This document shows positions 1 through 12,600 of a stretch of 64,000 bases of DNA, one piece after another (the stretch's first letter is position 1; each line of letters starts with the position of its first letter). This DNA comes from Haliclystus octoradiatus. Its lineage: Eukaryota > Cnidaria > Staurozoa > Stauromedusae > Haliclystidae. The stretch lies in contig OU744447.1 of assembly GCA_916610825.1 (NCBI GenBank), positions 27,230,561 through 27,294,560 of the forward strand. The letters run 5' to 3'. Made by a program: the position numbers and the translations under genes. The notes under the pieces were generated by a model, which was given only the letters and a program-made list of their open reading frames with translations, was not told where the DNA came from and did not search any database.

Positions 1-5
1 ATCGT

Positions 6-124
6 GAATTGCGCATTGCTTCCAAGATGGAAAATTGCTTTTCTGAATATTGTGGCTTCTTGGGAATTCTGTAATGTTCCAAACGTCCTAGAGTGTTTTT
101 TTGACAAATTGGCCTAATCAATAT
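6..124 (+). repeat. Monomer type A (reference copy, 119 bp)
   Basis: Recognised by GCATTGCTTCCAAGATGG near its start and by TTGACAAATTGGCCTAATC near its end. Two subtypes exist. The copy opening the 5-mer carries CTGAATATTGTGGC and GTTCCAAACG. The copy opening the 3-mer carries CTAAAATTTGCGGC (or TTTGCAGC) and GTTTCAAACG. It contains one GAATTC. A is followed by B in the 5-mer and by D in the 3-mer. Confidence 0.95.
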
Positions 125-243
125 GAATTGGGAATAATTTCAAAGCTTGTAAATAGCTCTTTAGAAATTTCCGGTCACTTTGGAATTATGGAATGCATCA
201 AGCATCACAGACTGTTCTTTGGACAAACATGCTTCATCATGAT
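125..243 (+). repeat. Monomer type B (reference copy, 119 bp)
   Basis: Recognised by GGGAATAATTTCAAAGC, GTAAATAGCTCTTTAG and TTCCGGTCACTTTGG. It carries the AAGCTT site and occurs once per 5-mer, never in the 3-mer. In domain 2 the start reads GGGAATTATTTC and the middle TTTGCAATT or TTTGTAATT. Its end forms a perfect 14-bp palindrome with the start of C. Confidence 0.95.
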
Positions 244-246
244 GAA
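233..246. other. 14-bp perfect palindrome at the B/C junction
   Basis: TTCATCATGATGAA is its own reverse complement and spans the end of B and the first bases of C. It recurs in nearly every B-C pair of the array. In Bt the same place reads TTCATCATTAAGAA and the palindrome is lost. Confidence 0.9.
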
Positions 247-361
247 TTGCGCATTGTTTCAATGCGATTAAATTTCTTCTCTGTAATTTGCGGCTTCCTT
301 GGAATTAGGGAATGTTTAAGCATCGCAAAGTGTTGTTTCGACAAGCAGGCCTCAATATAGA
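244..361 (+). repeat. Monomer type C (reference copy, 118 bp)
   Basis: Recognised by AAATTTCTTCTCTGTAATTT, GGCTTCCTTGGAATTAGGG and TTTCGACAAGCAGGCC. It occurs once per 5-mer and is absent from the 3-mer and from the 831-bp units. Its first 30 bases hold an inverted repeat (GCGCATTG, TTT, CAATGCGC) whose stem is 6, 7 or 8 bp depending on the subtype. Confidence 0.95.
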
Positions 362-480
362 GAATTGCACATTCTTTCAATGCTTGTAAATGGCTTTTCT
401 GTTATTTGCAATTTCTTTGGAATTAAGTAATATTCTAAGCAAGGCAAAGAGCTCTTTCGACAAACTGACCTCTCTATAGA
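362..480 (+). repeat. Monomer type D (reference copy, 119 bp)
   Basis: Recognised by CAATGCTTGTAAATGGC, TTTGCAATTTCTTTGGAA and GCAAGGCAAAGAGCTCTTT. The 5-mer copy usually reads GGAATTAAG and TTTCGACAAACTG; the 3-mer copy reads GGAAATAAG and TTTCCACAAACTG. It carries one GAGCTC site. In this copy a private T gives AATTAAGTAAT instead of AATTAAGAAAT. It ends in the 12-bp palindrome TCTCTATAGAGA shared with E. Confidence 0.95.
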
Positions 481-482
481 GA
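471..482. other. 12-bp perfect palindrome at the D/E junction
   Basis: TCTCTATAGAGA is self-complementary and spans the end of D and the first bases of E. It is present at most D-E junctions. It is broken in the domain-2 variant TCTCTATAGATG and in the TATAGAAAATT variant at about 4279 and 6180. Confidence 0.9.
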
Positions 483-598
483 ATTGGGAACAGATTTAAT
501 CTTTCAAAACAACTATTTTGGAATTTGCTGTTTCTTGGGAATTCTATAATTTTATAGCATCGCAATGTCTTCTATGGACAAAGGGGCTCCTCTCTCGT
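481..598 (+). repeat. Monomer type E (reference copy, 118 bp)
   Basis: Recognised by CAGATTTAATC, AAAACAACTATTTTG, TTCTATAATTTTATAGCATC and GGACAAAGGGGCTCC. The 5-mer copy has GGGAACAG and TTGGAATTTGCTG in domain 1; the 3-mer copy has GGGCACAG and TTGAAATTTGCAG. In domain 2 the 5-mer form reads AAATTAGCTG and the 3-mer form GGCAACAG with AATTATTTTG. It always closes a 5-mer or 3-mer and is followed by A. Confidence 0.95.
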
Positions 599-954
599 GA
601 ATTGCGCATTGCTTCCAAGATGGAAAATTGCTTTTCTAAAATTTGCGGCTTCTTGGGAATTCTGTAATGTTTCAAACGTCCTATAGTGTTCTTTTGACAA
701 ATTGGCCTAATCAATATGAATTGCGCATTGTTTCAATGCTTGTAAATGGCTTTTCTGTAATTTGCAATTTCTTTGGAAATAAGAAATATTCTAAGCAAGG
801 CAAAGAGCTCTTTCCACAAACTGACCTCTCTATAGAGAATTGGGCACAGATTTAATCCTTCAAAACAACTATTTTGAAATTTGCAGTTTCTTGGGAATTC
901 TATAATTTTATAGCATCGCAATTTCTTCTATGGACAAAGGGGCTCCTCTATCGT

Positions 955-2852
955 GAATTGCGCATTGCTTCCAAGATGGAAAATTGCTTTTCTGAATATT
1001 GTGGCTTCTTGGGAATTCTGTAATGTTCCAAACGTACTAGAGTGTTCTTTTGACAAATTGGCCTAATCAATATGAATTGGGAATAATTTCAAAGCTTGTA
1101 AATAGCTCTTTAGAAATTTCCGGTCACTTTGGAATTATGGAATGCATCAAGCATCACAGACTGTTCTTTGGACAAACAGGCTTCATCATGATGAATTGCG
1201 CATTGTTTCAATGCGATTAAATTTCTTCTCTGTAATTTGCGGCTTCCTTGGAATTAGGGAATGTTTAAGCATCGCAAAGTGTTGTTTCGACAAGCAGGCC
1301 TCAATATAGAGAATTGCACATTCTTTCAATGCTTGTAAATGGCTTTTCTGTTATTTGCAATTTCTTTGGAATTAAGAAATATTCTAAGCAAGGCAAAGAG
1401 CTCTTTCGACAAACTGACCTCTCTATAGAGAATTGGGAACAGATTTAATCTTTCAAAACAACTATTTTGGAATTTGCTGTTTCTTGGGAATTCTATAATT
1501 TTATAGCATCGCAATGTCTTCTATGGACAAAGGGGCTCCTCTCTCGTGAATTGCGCATTGCTTCCAAGATGGAAAATTGCTTTTCTAAAATTTGCAGCTT
1601 CTTGGGAATTCTGTAATGTTTCAAACGTCCTATAGTGTTCTTTTGACAAATTGGCCTAATCAATATGAATTGCGCATTGTTTCAATGCTTGTAAATGGCT
1701 TTTCTGTAATTTGCAATTTCTTTGGAAATAAGAAATATTCTAAGCAAGGCAAAGAGCTCTTTCCACAAACTGACCTCTCTATAGAGAATTGGGCACAGAT
1801 TTAATCCTTCAAAACAACTATTTTGAAATTTGCAGTTTCTTGGGAATTCTATAATTTTATAGCATCGCAATTTCTTCTATGGACAAAGGGGCTCCTCTAT
1901 CGTGAATTGCGCATTGCTTCCAAGATGGAAAATTGCTTTTCTGAATATTGTGGCTTCTTGGGAATTCTGTAATGTTCCAAACGTACTAGAGTGTTCTTTT
2001 GACAAATTGGCCTAATCAATATGAATTGGGAATAATTTCAAAGCTTGTAAATAGCTCTTTAGAAATTTCCGGTCACTTTGGAATTATGGAATGCATCAAG
2101 CATCACAGACTGTTCTTTGGACAAACAGGCTTCATCATGATGAATTGCGCATTGTTTCAATGCGATTAAATTTCTTCTCTGTAATTTGCGGCTTCCTTGG
2201 AATTAGGGAATGTTTAAGCATCGCAAAGTGTTGTTTCGACAAGCAGGCCTCAATATAGAGAATTGCACATTCTTTCAATGCTTGTAAATGGCTTTTCTGT
2301 TATTTGCAATTTCTTTGGAATTAAGAAATATTCTAAGCAAGGCAAAGAGCTCTTTCGACAAACTGACCTCTCTATAGAGAATTGGGAACAGATTTAATCT
2401 TTCAAAACAACTATTTTGGAATTTGCTGTTTCTTGGGAATTCTATAATTTTATAGCATCGCAATGTCTTCTATGGACAAAGGGGCTCCTCTCTCGTGAAT
2501 TGCGCATTGCTTCCAAGATGGAAAATTGCTTTTCTAAAATTTGCAGCTTCTTGGGAATTCTGTAATGTTTCAAACGTCCTATAGTGTTCTTTTGACAAAT
2601 TGGCCTAATCAATATGAATTGCGCATTGTTTCAATGCTTGTAAATGGCTTTTCTGTAATTTGCAATTTCTTTGGAAATAAGAAATATTCTAAGCAAGGCA
2701 AAGAGCTCTTTCCACAAACTGACCTCTCTATAGAGAATTGGGCACAGATTTAATCCTTCAAAACAACTATTTTGAAATTTGCAGTTTCTTGGGAATTCTA
2801 TAATTTTATAGCATCGCAATTTCTTCTATGGACAAAGGGGCTCCTCTATCGT
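955..2852 (+). repeat. Two further 949-bp 8-mer units
   Basis: Units 955-1903 and 1904-2852 look identical at the positions I compared. Both have the A reading AACGTACTAGAG and the 3-mer A reading TTTGCAGC rather than TTTGCGGC. They appear to be a recent one-unit duplication. Confidence 0.93.
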
Positions 2853-4754
2853 GAATTGCGCATTGCTTCCAAGATGGAAAATTGCTTTTCTGAATATTGT
2901 GGCTTCTTGGGAATTCTGTAATGTTCCAAACGTACTAGAGTGTTCTTTTGACAAATTGGCCTAATCAATATGAATTGGGAATAATTTCAAAGCTTGTAAA
3001 TAGCTCTTTAGAAATTTCCGGTCACTTTGGAATTATGGAATGCATCAAGCATCACAGACTGTTCTTTGGACAAACAGGCTTCATCATGATGAATTGCGCA
3101 TTGTTTCAATGCGCTTAAATTTCTTCTCTGTAATTTGCGGCTTCCTTGGAATTAGGGAATGTTTAAGCATCGTAAAGTGTTGTTTCGACACGCAGGCCTC
3201 AATATAGAGAATTGCGCATTGTTTCAATGCTTGTAAATGGTTTTTCTGTAATTTGCAATTTCTTTGGAATTAAGAAATATTCTAAGCAAGGCAAAGAGCT
3301 AATTCGACAAACTGACCTCTCTATAGAGAATTGGGTTGGGCACAGATTTAATCCTTCAAAACAACTATTTTTAAATTTGCTGTTTCTTGGGCATTCTATA
3401 ATTTTTAGCATTGCAATGTCTTTTATGGGCAAAAGGGCTCCTCTATCGTGAATTGCGCATTGCTTCCACCATTCAAAATTGCTTTTCTAAATATTGTGGT
3501 TTCTTGGGAATTCTGTAATGTTTCAAACGTCCTAGAGTGTTCTTTTAACAAATTGGCCTAATCAATATGAATTGCACATTGTTTCAATGCTTGTAAATGA
3601 CTTTTCTGTAATTTGCAATTTCTTTGGAAATAAGAAATATTCTAAGCAAGGCAAAGAGCTCTTTCGACAAACTGACCTCTCTATAAAGAATTGGCCACAG
3701 ATCTAATCCTTCAAAACAACTATTTTGAAATTTTCAGTTTCTTGGGAATTCTATAATTTTATAGCATCGCAATTTCTTCTATGGACAAAGGGGCTCCTCT
3801 ATCGTGAATTGCGCATTGCTTCCAAGATGGAAAATTGCTTTTCTGAATATTGTGGCTTCTTGGGAATTCTGTAATGTTCCAAACGTCCTAGAGTGTTTTT
3901 TTGACAAATTGGCCTAATCAATATGAATTGGGAATAATTTCAAAGCTTGTAAATAGCTCTTTAGAAATTTCCGGTCACTTTGGAATTATGGAATGCATCA
4001 AGCATCACAGACTGTTCTTTGGACAAACATGCTTCATCATGATGAATTGCGCATTGTTTCAATGCGATTAAATTTCTTCTCTGTAATTTGCGGCTTCCTT
4101 GGAATTAGGGAATGTTTAAGCATCGCAAAGTGTTGTTTCGACAAGCAGGCCTCAATATAGAGAATTGCACATTCTTTCAATGCTTGTAAATGGCTTTTCT
4201 GTTATTTGCAATTTCTTTGGAATTAAGAAATATTCTAAGCAAGGCAAAGAGCTCTTTCGACAAACTGACCTCTCTATAGAAAATTGGGAACAGATTTAAT
4301 CTTTCAAAACAACTATTTTGGAATTTGCTGTTTCTTGGGAATTCTATAATTTTATAGCATCGCAATGTCTTCTATGGACAAAGGGGCTCCTCTCTCGTGA
4401 ATTGCGCATTGCTTCCAAGATGGAAAATTGCTTTTCTAAAATTTGCGGCTTCTTGGGAATTCTGTAATGTTTCAAACGTCCTATAGTGTTCTTTTGACAA
4501 ATTGGCCTAATCAATATGAATTGCGCATTGTTTCAATGCTTGTAAATGGCTTTTCTGTAATTTGCAATTTCTTTGGAAATAAGAAATATTCTAAGCAAGG
4601 CAAAGAGCTCTTTCCACAAACTGACCTCTCTATAGAGAATTGGGCACAGATTTAATCCTTCAAAACAACTATTTTGAAATTTGCAGTTTCTTGGGAATTC
4701 TATAATTTTATAGCATCGCAATTTCTTCTATGGACAAAGGGGCTCCTCTATCGT
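2853..4754 (+). repeat. First copy of a 1,902-bp two-unit repeat (953 + 949)
   Basis: Unit 2853-3805 is an 8-mer of 953 bp. Its E starts GAATTGGGTTGGGCACAG, a 5-bp insertion (extra TTGGG), and has one base deleted at ATAATTTTTAGC, for a net gain of 4 bp. Its second A reads TTCCACCATTC, its second D reads GCACATTG and AAATGACTTT, and its second E reads GGCCACAGATC. Unit 3806-4754 is an ordinary 8-mer with a long T run in A. The pair recurs at 4755-6656. Confidence 0.93.
3096..3114. other. Inverted repeat at the start of monomer C (8-bp stem, 3-nt loop)
   Basis: GCGCATTG TTT CAATGCGC forms a perfect 8-bp stem. C monomers in many domain-1 units have CAATGCGATT (7-bp stem). Those before Bt have CAATGCACTT (6-bp stem), and D monomers keep a 6-bp stem. 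It may form a cruciform or an RNA hairpin in transcripts; no function is shown. Confidence 0.85.
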
Positions 4755-6656
4755 GAATTGCGCATTGCTTCCAAGATGGAAAATTGCTTTTCTGAATATT
4801 GTGGCTTCTTGGGAATTCTGTAATGTTCCAAACGTACTAGAGTGTTCTTTTGACAAATTGGCCTAATCAATATGAATTGGGAATAATTTCAAAGCTTGTA
4901 AATAGCTCTTTAGAAATTTCCGGTCACTTTGGAATTATGGAATGCATCAAGCATCACAGACTGTTCTTTGGACAAACAGGCTTCATCATGATGAATTGCG
5001 CATTGTTTCAATGCGCTTAAATTTCTTCTCTGTAATTTGCGGCTTCCTTGGAATTAGGGAATGTTTAAGCATCGTAAAGTGTTGTTTCGACACGCAGGCC
5101 TCAATATAGAGAATTGCGCATTGTTTCAATGCTTGTAAATGGTTTTTCTGTAATTTGCAATTTCTTTGGAATTAAGAAATATTCTAAGCAAGGCAAAGAG
5201 CTAATTCGACAAACTGACCTCTCTATAGAGAATTGGGTTGGGCACAGATTTAATCCTTCAAAACAACTATTTTTAAATTTGCTGTTTCTTGGGCATTCTA
5301 TAATTTTTAGCATTGCAATGTCTTTTATGGGCAAAAGGGCTCCTCTATCGTGAATTGCGCATTGCTTCCACCATTCCAAATTGCTTTTCTAAATATTGTG
5401 GTTTCTTGGGAATTCTGTAATGTTTCAAACGTCCTAGAGTGTTCTTTTAACAAATTGGCCTAATCAATATGAATTGCACATTGTTTCAATGCTTGTAAAT
5501 GACTTTTCTGTAATTTGCAATTTCTTTGGAAATAAGAAATATTCTAAGCAAGGCAAAGAGCTCTTTCGACAAACTGACCTCTCTATAAAGAATTGGCCAC
5601 AGATCTAATCCTTCAAAACAACTATTTTGAAATTTTCAGTTTCTTGGGAATTCTATAATTTTATAGCATCGCAATTTCTTCTATGGACAAAGGGGCTCCT
5701 CTATCGTGAATTGCGCATTGCTTCCAAGATGGAAAATTGCTTTTCTGAATATTGTGGCTTCTTGGGAATTCTGTAATGTTCCAAACGTCCTAGAGTGTTT
5801 TTTTGACAAATTGGCCTAATCAATATGAATTGGGAATAATTTCAAAGCTTGTAAATAGCTCTTTAGAAATTTCCGGTCACTTTGGAATTATGGAATGCAT
5901 CAAGCATCACAGACTGTTCTTTGGACAAACATGCTTCATCATGATGAATTGCGCATTGTTTCAATGCGATTAAATTTCTTCTCTGTAATTTGCGGCTTCC
6001 TTGGAATTAGGGAATGTTTAAGCATCGCAAAGTGTTGTTTCGACAAGCAGGCCTCAATATAGAGAATTGCACATTCTTTCAATGCTTGTAAATGGCTTTT
6101 CTGTTATTTGCAATTTCTTTGGAATTAAGAAATATTCTAAGCAAGGCAAAGAGCTCTTTCGACAAACTGACCTCTCTATAGAAAATTGGGAACAGATTTA
6201 ATCTTTCAAAACAACTATTTTGGAATTTGCTGTTTCTTGGGAATTCTATAATTTTATAGCATCGCAATGTCTTCTATGGACAAAGGGGCTCCTCTCTCGT
6301 GAATTGCGCATTGCTTCCAAGATGGAAAATTGCTTTTCTAAAATTTGCGGCTTCTTGGGAATTCTGTAATGTTTCAAACGTCCTATAGTGTTCTTTTGAC
6401 AAATTGGCCTAATCAATATGAATTGCGCATTGTTTCAATGCTTGTAAATGGCTTTTCTGTAATTTGCAATTTCTTTGGAAATAAGAAATATTCTAAGCAA
6501 GGCAAAGAGCTCTTTCCACAAACTGACCTCTCTATAGAGAATTGGGCACAGATTTAATCCTTCAAAACAACTATTTTGAAATTTGCAGTTTCTTGGGAAT
6601 TCTATAATTTTATAGCATCGCAATTTCTTCTATGGACAAAGGGGCTCCTCTATCGT
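4755..6656 (+). repeat. Second copy of the 1,902-bp two-unit repeat
   Basis: Units 4755-5707 (953 bp) and 5708-6656 (949 bp) repeat all the private markers of 2853-4754, including the 5-bp TTGGG insertion. One visible difference is ACCATTCCAAATTGC here against ACCATTCAAAATTGC in the first copy. Confidence 0.93.
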
Positions 6657-9600
6657 GAATTGCGCATTGCTTCCAAGATGGAAAATTGCTTTTCTGAATA
6701 TTGTGGCTTCTTGGGAATTCTGTAATGTTCCAAACGTACTAGAGTGTTCTTTTGACAAATTGGCCTAATCAATATGAATTGGGAATAATTTCAAAGCTTG
6801 TAAATAGCTCTTTAGAAATTTCCGGTCACTTTGGAATTATGGAATGCATCAAGCATCACAGACTGTTCTTTGGACAAACAGGCTTCATCATGATGAATTG
6901 CGCATTGTTTCAATGCGATTAAATTTCTTCTCTGTAATTTGCGGCTTCCTTGGAATTAGGGAATGTTTAAGCATCGCAAAGTGTTGTTTCGACAAGCAGG
7001 CCTCAATATAGAGAATTGCACATTCTTTCAATGCTTGTAAATGGCTTTTCTGTTATTTGCAATTTCTTTGGAATTAAGAAATATTCTAAGCAAGGCAAAG
7101 AGCTCTTTCGACAAACTGACCTCTCTATAGAGAATTGGGAACAGATTTAATCTTTCAAAACAACTATTTTGGAATTTGCTGTTTCTTGGGAATTCTATAA
7201 TTTTATAGCATCGCAATGTCTTCTATGGACAAAGGGGCTCCTCTCTCGTGAATTGCGCATTGCTTCCAAGATGGAAAATTGCTTTTCTAAAATTTGCGGC
7301 TTCTTGGGAATTCTGTAATGTTTCAAACGTCCTATAGTGTTCTTTTGACAAATTGGCCTAATCAATATGAATTGCGCATTGTTTCAATGCTTGTAAATGG
7401 CTTTTCTGTAATTTGCAATTTCTTTGGAAATAAGAAATATTCTAAGCAAGGCAAAGAGCTCTTTCCACAAACTGACCTCTCTATAGAGAATTGGGCACAG
7501 ATTTAATCCTTCAAAACAACTATTTTGAAATTTGCAGTTTCTTGGGAATTCTATAATTTTATAGCATCGCAATTTCTTCTATGGACAAAGGGGCTCCTCT
7601 ATCGTGAATTGCGCATTGCTTCCAAGATGGAAAATTGCTTTTCTGAATATTGTGGCTTCTTGGGAATTCTGTAATGTTCCAAACGTACTAGAGTGTTCTT
7701 TTGACAAATTGGCCTAATCAATATGAATTGGGAATAATTTCAAAGCTTGTAAATAGCTCTTTAGAAATTTCCGGTCACTTTGGAATTATGGAATGCATCA
7801 AGCATCACAGACTGTTCTTTGGACAAACAGGCTTCATCATGATGAATTGCGCATTGTTTCAATGCGATTAAATTTCTTCTCTGTAATTTGCGGCTTCCTT
7901 GGAATTAGGGAATGTTTAAGCATCGCAAAGTGTTGTTTCGACAAGCAGGCCTCAATATAGAGAATTGCACATTCTTTCAATGCTTGTAAATGGCTTTTCT
8001 GTTATTTGCAATTTCTTTGGAATTAATAAATATTCTAAGCAAGGCAAACAGCTCTTTCGACAAACTGACCTCTCTATAGAGAATTGGGCACAGATTTAAT
8101 CCTTCAAAACAACTATTTTGAAATTTGCAGTTTCTTGGGAATTCTATAATTTTATAGCATCGCAATTTCTTCTATGGACAAAGGGGCTCCTCTATCGTGA
8201 ATTGCGCATTGCTTCCAAGATGGAAAATTGCTTTTCTGAATATTGTGGCTTCTTGGGAATTCTGTAATGTTCCAAACGTACTAGAGTGTTCTTTTGACAA
8301 ATTGGCCTAATCAATATGAATTGGGAATAATTTCAAAGCTTGTAAATAGCTCTTTAGAAATTTCCGGTCACTTTGGAATTATGGAATGCATCAAGCATCA
8401 CGGACTGTTCTTTGGACAAACAGGCTTCATCATGATGAATTGCGCATTGTTTCAATGCGCTTAAATTTCTTCTCTGTAATTTGCGGCTTCCTTGGAATTA
8501 GGGAATGTTTAAGCATCGCAAAGTGTTGTTTCGACAAGCAGGCCTCAATATAGAGAATTGCACATTCTTTCAATGCTTGTAAATGGCTTTTCTGTTATTT
8601 GCAATTTCTTTGGAATTAATAAATATTCTAAGCAAGGCAAAGAGCTCTTTCGACAAACTGACCTCTCTATAGAGAATTGGGCACAGATTTAATCCTTCAA
8701 AACAACTATTTTGAAATTTGCAGTTTCTTGGGAATTCTATAATTCTATAGCATCGCAATTTCTTCTATGGACAAAGGGGCTCCTCTATCGTGAATTGCGC
8801 ATTGCTTCCAAGATGGAAAATTACTTTTCTAAAATTTGCGGCTTCTTGGGAATTCTGTATTGTTTCAAACGTCCTACAGTGTTCTTTTGACAAATTGGCA
8901 TAATCAATATGAATTGCGCATTGTTTCAATGCTTGTAAATGGCTTTTCTGTAATTTTCAATTTCTTTGGAAATAAGAAATATTCTAAGCAAGGCAAAGAG
9001 CTCTTTCCACAAACTGACCTCTCTATAGAGAATTGGGCACAGATTTAATCCTTCAAAACAACTATTTTGAAATTTGCAGTTTCTTGGGAATTCTATAATT
9101 TTATAGCATCGCAATTTCTTCTATGGACAAAGGGGCTCCTCTATCGTGAATTGCGCATTGCTTCCAAGATGGAAAATTGCTATTCTAAATTTTGCGGCTT
9201 CTTGGTAATTCTGTAATGTTTCAAACGTCCTAGAGTGTTCTTTTGACAAATTGGACTAATCAATATGAATTGGGAATTGTTTCAATGCTTGTAAATAGCT
9301 CTTTAGAAATTTCCGGTCACTTTAGAATTATGGAATGCATCAAGCATCACAGACTGTTCTTTGGACAAACAGGCTTCATCATGATGAATTGCGCATTGTT
9401 TCAATGCGCTTAAATTTCTTCTCTGTAATTTGCGGCTTCCTTGGAATTAGGGAATGTTTAAGCATCGCAAAGTGTTGTTTCGACAAGTTTGCCTCAATAT
9501 AGAGAATTGCACATTCTTTCAATGCTTGTAAATGGCTTTTCTGTTATTTGCAATTTCTTTGGAATTAAGAAATATTCTAAGCAAGGCAAAGAGCTCTTTC

Positions 9601-12600
9601 GACAAACTGACCTCTCTATAGAGAATTGGGAACAGATTTAATCTTTCAAAACAACTATTTTGGAATTTGCTGTTTCTTGGGAATTCTATAATTTTATAGC
9701 ATCGCAATGTCTTCTATGGACAAAGGGGCTCCTTTCTCGTGAATTGCGCATTGCTTCCAAGATGGAAAATTGCTTTTCTAAAATTTGCGGCTTCTTGGGA
9801 ATTCTGTAATGTTTCAAACGTCCTATAGTGTTCTTTTGACAAATTGGCCTAATCAATATGAATTGCGCATTGTTTCAATGCTTGTAAATGGCTTTTCTGT
9901 AATTTGCAATTTCTTTGGAAATAAGAAATATTCTAAGCAAGGCAAAGAGCTCTTTCCACAAACTGACCTCTCTATAGAAAATTGGGCACAGATTTAATCC
10001 TTCAAAACAACTATTTTGAAATTTGCAGTTTCTTGGGAATTCTATAATTTTATAGCATCGCAATGTCTTCTATGGACAAAGGGGCTCCTTTATCGTGAAT
10101 TGCGCATTGCTTCCAAGATGGAAAATTGCTTTTCTAAAATTTGCGGCTTCTTGGGAATTCTGTAATGTTTCAAACGTCCTACAGTGTTCTTTTGACAAAT
10201 TGGCCTAATCAATATGAATTGCGCATTGTTTCAATGCTTGTAAATGGCTTTTCTGTAATTTGCAATTTCTTTGGAAATAAGAAATATTCTAAGCAAGGCA
10301 AAGAGCTCTTTCCACAAACTGAACTCTCTATAGAGAATTGGGCACAGATTTAATCCTTCAAAACAACTATTTTGAAATTTGCAGTTTCTTGGGAATTCTA
10401 TAATTTTATAGCATCGCAATTTCTTCTATGGACAAAGGGGCTCCTCTATCGTGAATTGCGCATTGCTTCCAAGATGGAAAATTGCTTTTCTGAATATTGT
10501 GGCTTCTTGGGAATTCTGTAATGTTCCAAACGTACTAGAGTGTTCTTTTGACAAATTGGCCTAATCAATATGAATTGGGAATAATTTCAAAGCTTGTAAA
10601 TAGCTCTTTAGAAATTTCCGGTCACTTTGGAATTATGGAATGCATCAAGCATCACGGACTGTTCTTTGGACAAACAGGCTTCATCATGATGAATTGCGCA
10701 TTGTTTCAATGCGCTTAAATTTCTTCTCTGTAATTTGCGGCTTCCTTGGAATTAGGGAATGTTTAAGCATCGCAAAGTGTTGTTTCGACAAGCAGGCCTC
10801 AATATAGAGAATTGCACATTCTTTCAATGCTTGTAAATGGCTTTTCTGTTATTTGCAATTTCTTTGGAATTAATAAATATTCTAAGCAAGGCAAAGAGCT
10901 CTTTCGACAAACTGACCTCTCTATAGAGAATTGGGCACAGATTTAATCCTTCAAAACAACTATTTTGAAATTTGCTGTTTCTTGGGAATTCTATAATTTT
11001 ATAGCATCGCAATGTCTTCTATGGACAAAGGGGCTCCTCTATCGTGAATTGCGCATTGCTTCCAAGATGGAAAATTGCTTTTCTAAAATTTGCGGCTTCT
11101 TGGGAATTCTGTAATGTTTCAAACGTCCTACAGTGTTCTTTTGACAAATTGGCATAATCAATATGAATTGCGCATTGTTTCAATGCTTGTAAATGGCTTT
11201 TCTGTAATTTGCAATTTCTTTGGAAATAAGAAATATTCTAAGCAAGGCAAAGAGCTCTTTCCACAAACTGACCTCTCTATAGAGAATTGGGCACAGATTT
11301 AATCCTTCAAAACAACTATTTTGAAATTTGCAGTTTCTTGGGAATTCTATAATTCTATAGCATCGCAATTTCTTCTATGGACAAAGGGGCTCCTCTATCG
11401 TGAATTGCGCATTGCTTCCAAGATGGAAAATTGCTATTCTGAATATTGTGGCTTCTTGGGAATTCTGTAATGTTCCAAACGTCCTAGATTGATCTTTTGA
11501 CAAATTGGCCTAATCAATATGAATTGGGAATTATTTCAAAGCTTGTAAATAGCTCTTTAGAAATTTCCGGTCACTTTGCAATTATGGAATGCATCAAGCA
11601 TAACAGACTGTTATTTGGACAAACAGGCTTCATCATGATGAATTGCGCATTGTTTCAATGCGCTTAAATTTATTCTCTGTAATTTGCGGCTTCCTTGGAA
11701 TTAGGGAATGTTTAAGCATCGCAAAGTGTTGTTTCGACACGCAGGCCTCGATATAGAGAATTGCGCATTGTTTCAATGCTTGTAAATGGTTTTTCTGTAA
11801 TTTGCAATTGCTTTGGAATTAAGAAATATTCTAAGCAAGGCAAAGAGCTCTTTCCACAAACTGACCTCTCTATAGAGAATTGGGCACAGATTTAATCCTT
11901 CAAAACAACTGTTTTGAAATTTGCTGTTTCTTGGGAATTCTATAATTTTATAGCATCGCAATGTCTTCTATGGACAAAGGGGCTCCTCTATCGTGAATTG
12001 CGCATTGCTTCCAAGATGGAAAATTGCTTTTCTAAAATTTGCGGCTTCTTGGGAATTCTGTAATGTTTCAAACGTCCTATAGTGTTCTTTTGACAAATTG
12101 GCCTAATCAATATGAATTGCGCATTGTTTCAATGCTTGTAAATGGCTTTTCTGTAATTTGCAATTTCTTTGGAAATAAGAAATATTCTAAGCAAGGCAAA
12201 GAGCTCTTTCCACAAACTGACCTCTCTATAGAGAATTGGGCACAGATTTAATCCTTCAAAACAACTATTTTGAAATTTGCAGTTTCTTGGGAATTCTATA
12301 ATTTTATAGCATCGCAATGTCTTCTATGGACAAAGGGGCTCCTTTATCGTGAATTGCGCATTGCTTCCAAGATGGAAAATTGCTTTTCTAAAATTTGCGG
12401 CTTCTTGGGAATTCTGTAATGTTTCAAACGTCCTACAGTGTTCTTTTGACAAATTGGCCTAATCAATATGAATTGCGCATTGTTTCAATGCTTGTAAATG
12501 GCTTTTCTGTAATTTGCAATTTCTTTGGAAATAAGAAATATTCTAAGCAAGGCAAAGAGCTCTTTCGACAAACTGACCTCTCTATAAAGAATTGGCCACA

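Larger units (their letters stand above)
6..954 (+). repeat. Canonical 949-bp 8-mer HOR unit, A B C D E + A D E
   Basis: Boundaries by GAATTG starts are 6, 125, 244, 362, 481, 599, 718, 837, with the next unit at 955. The unit is a 593-bp 5-mer followed by a 356-bp 3-mer whose A, D and E are diagnosably different from the 5-mer copies. It shares private features with the unit at 3806 (a long T run before GACAAATTGG and ACATGCTTC in B). This unit is therefore closer to that one, 3.8 kb away, than to its immediate neighbour. Confidence 0.95.
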
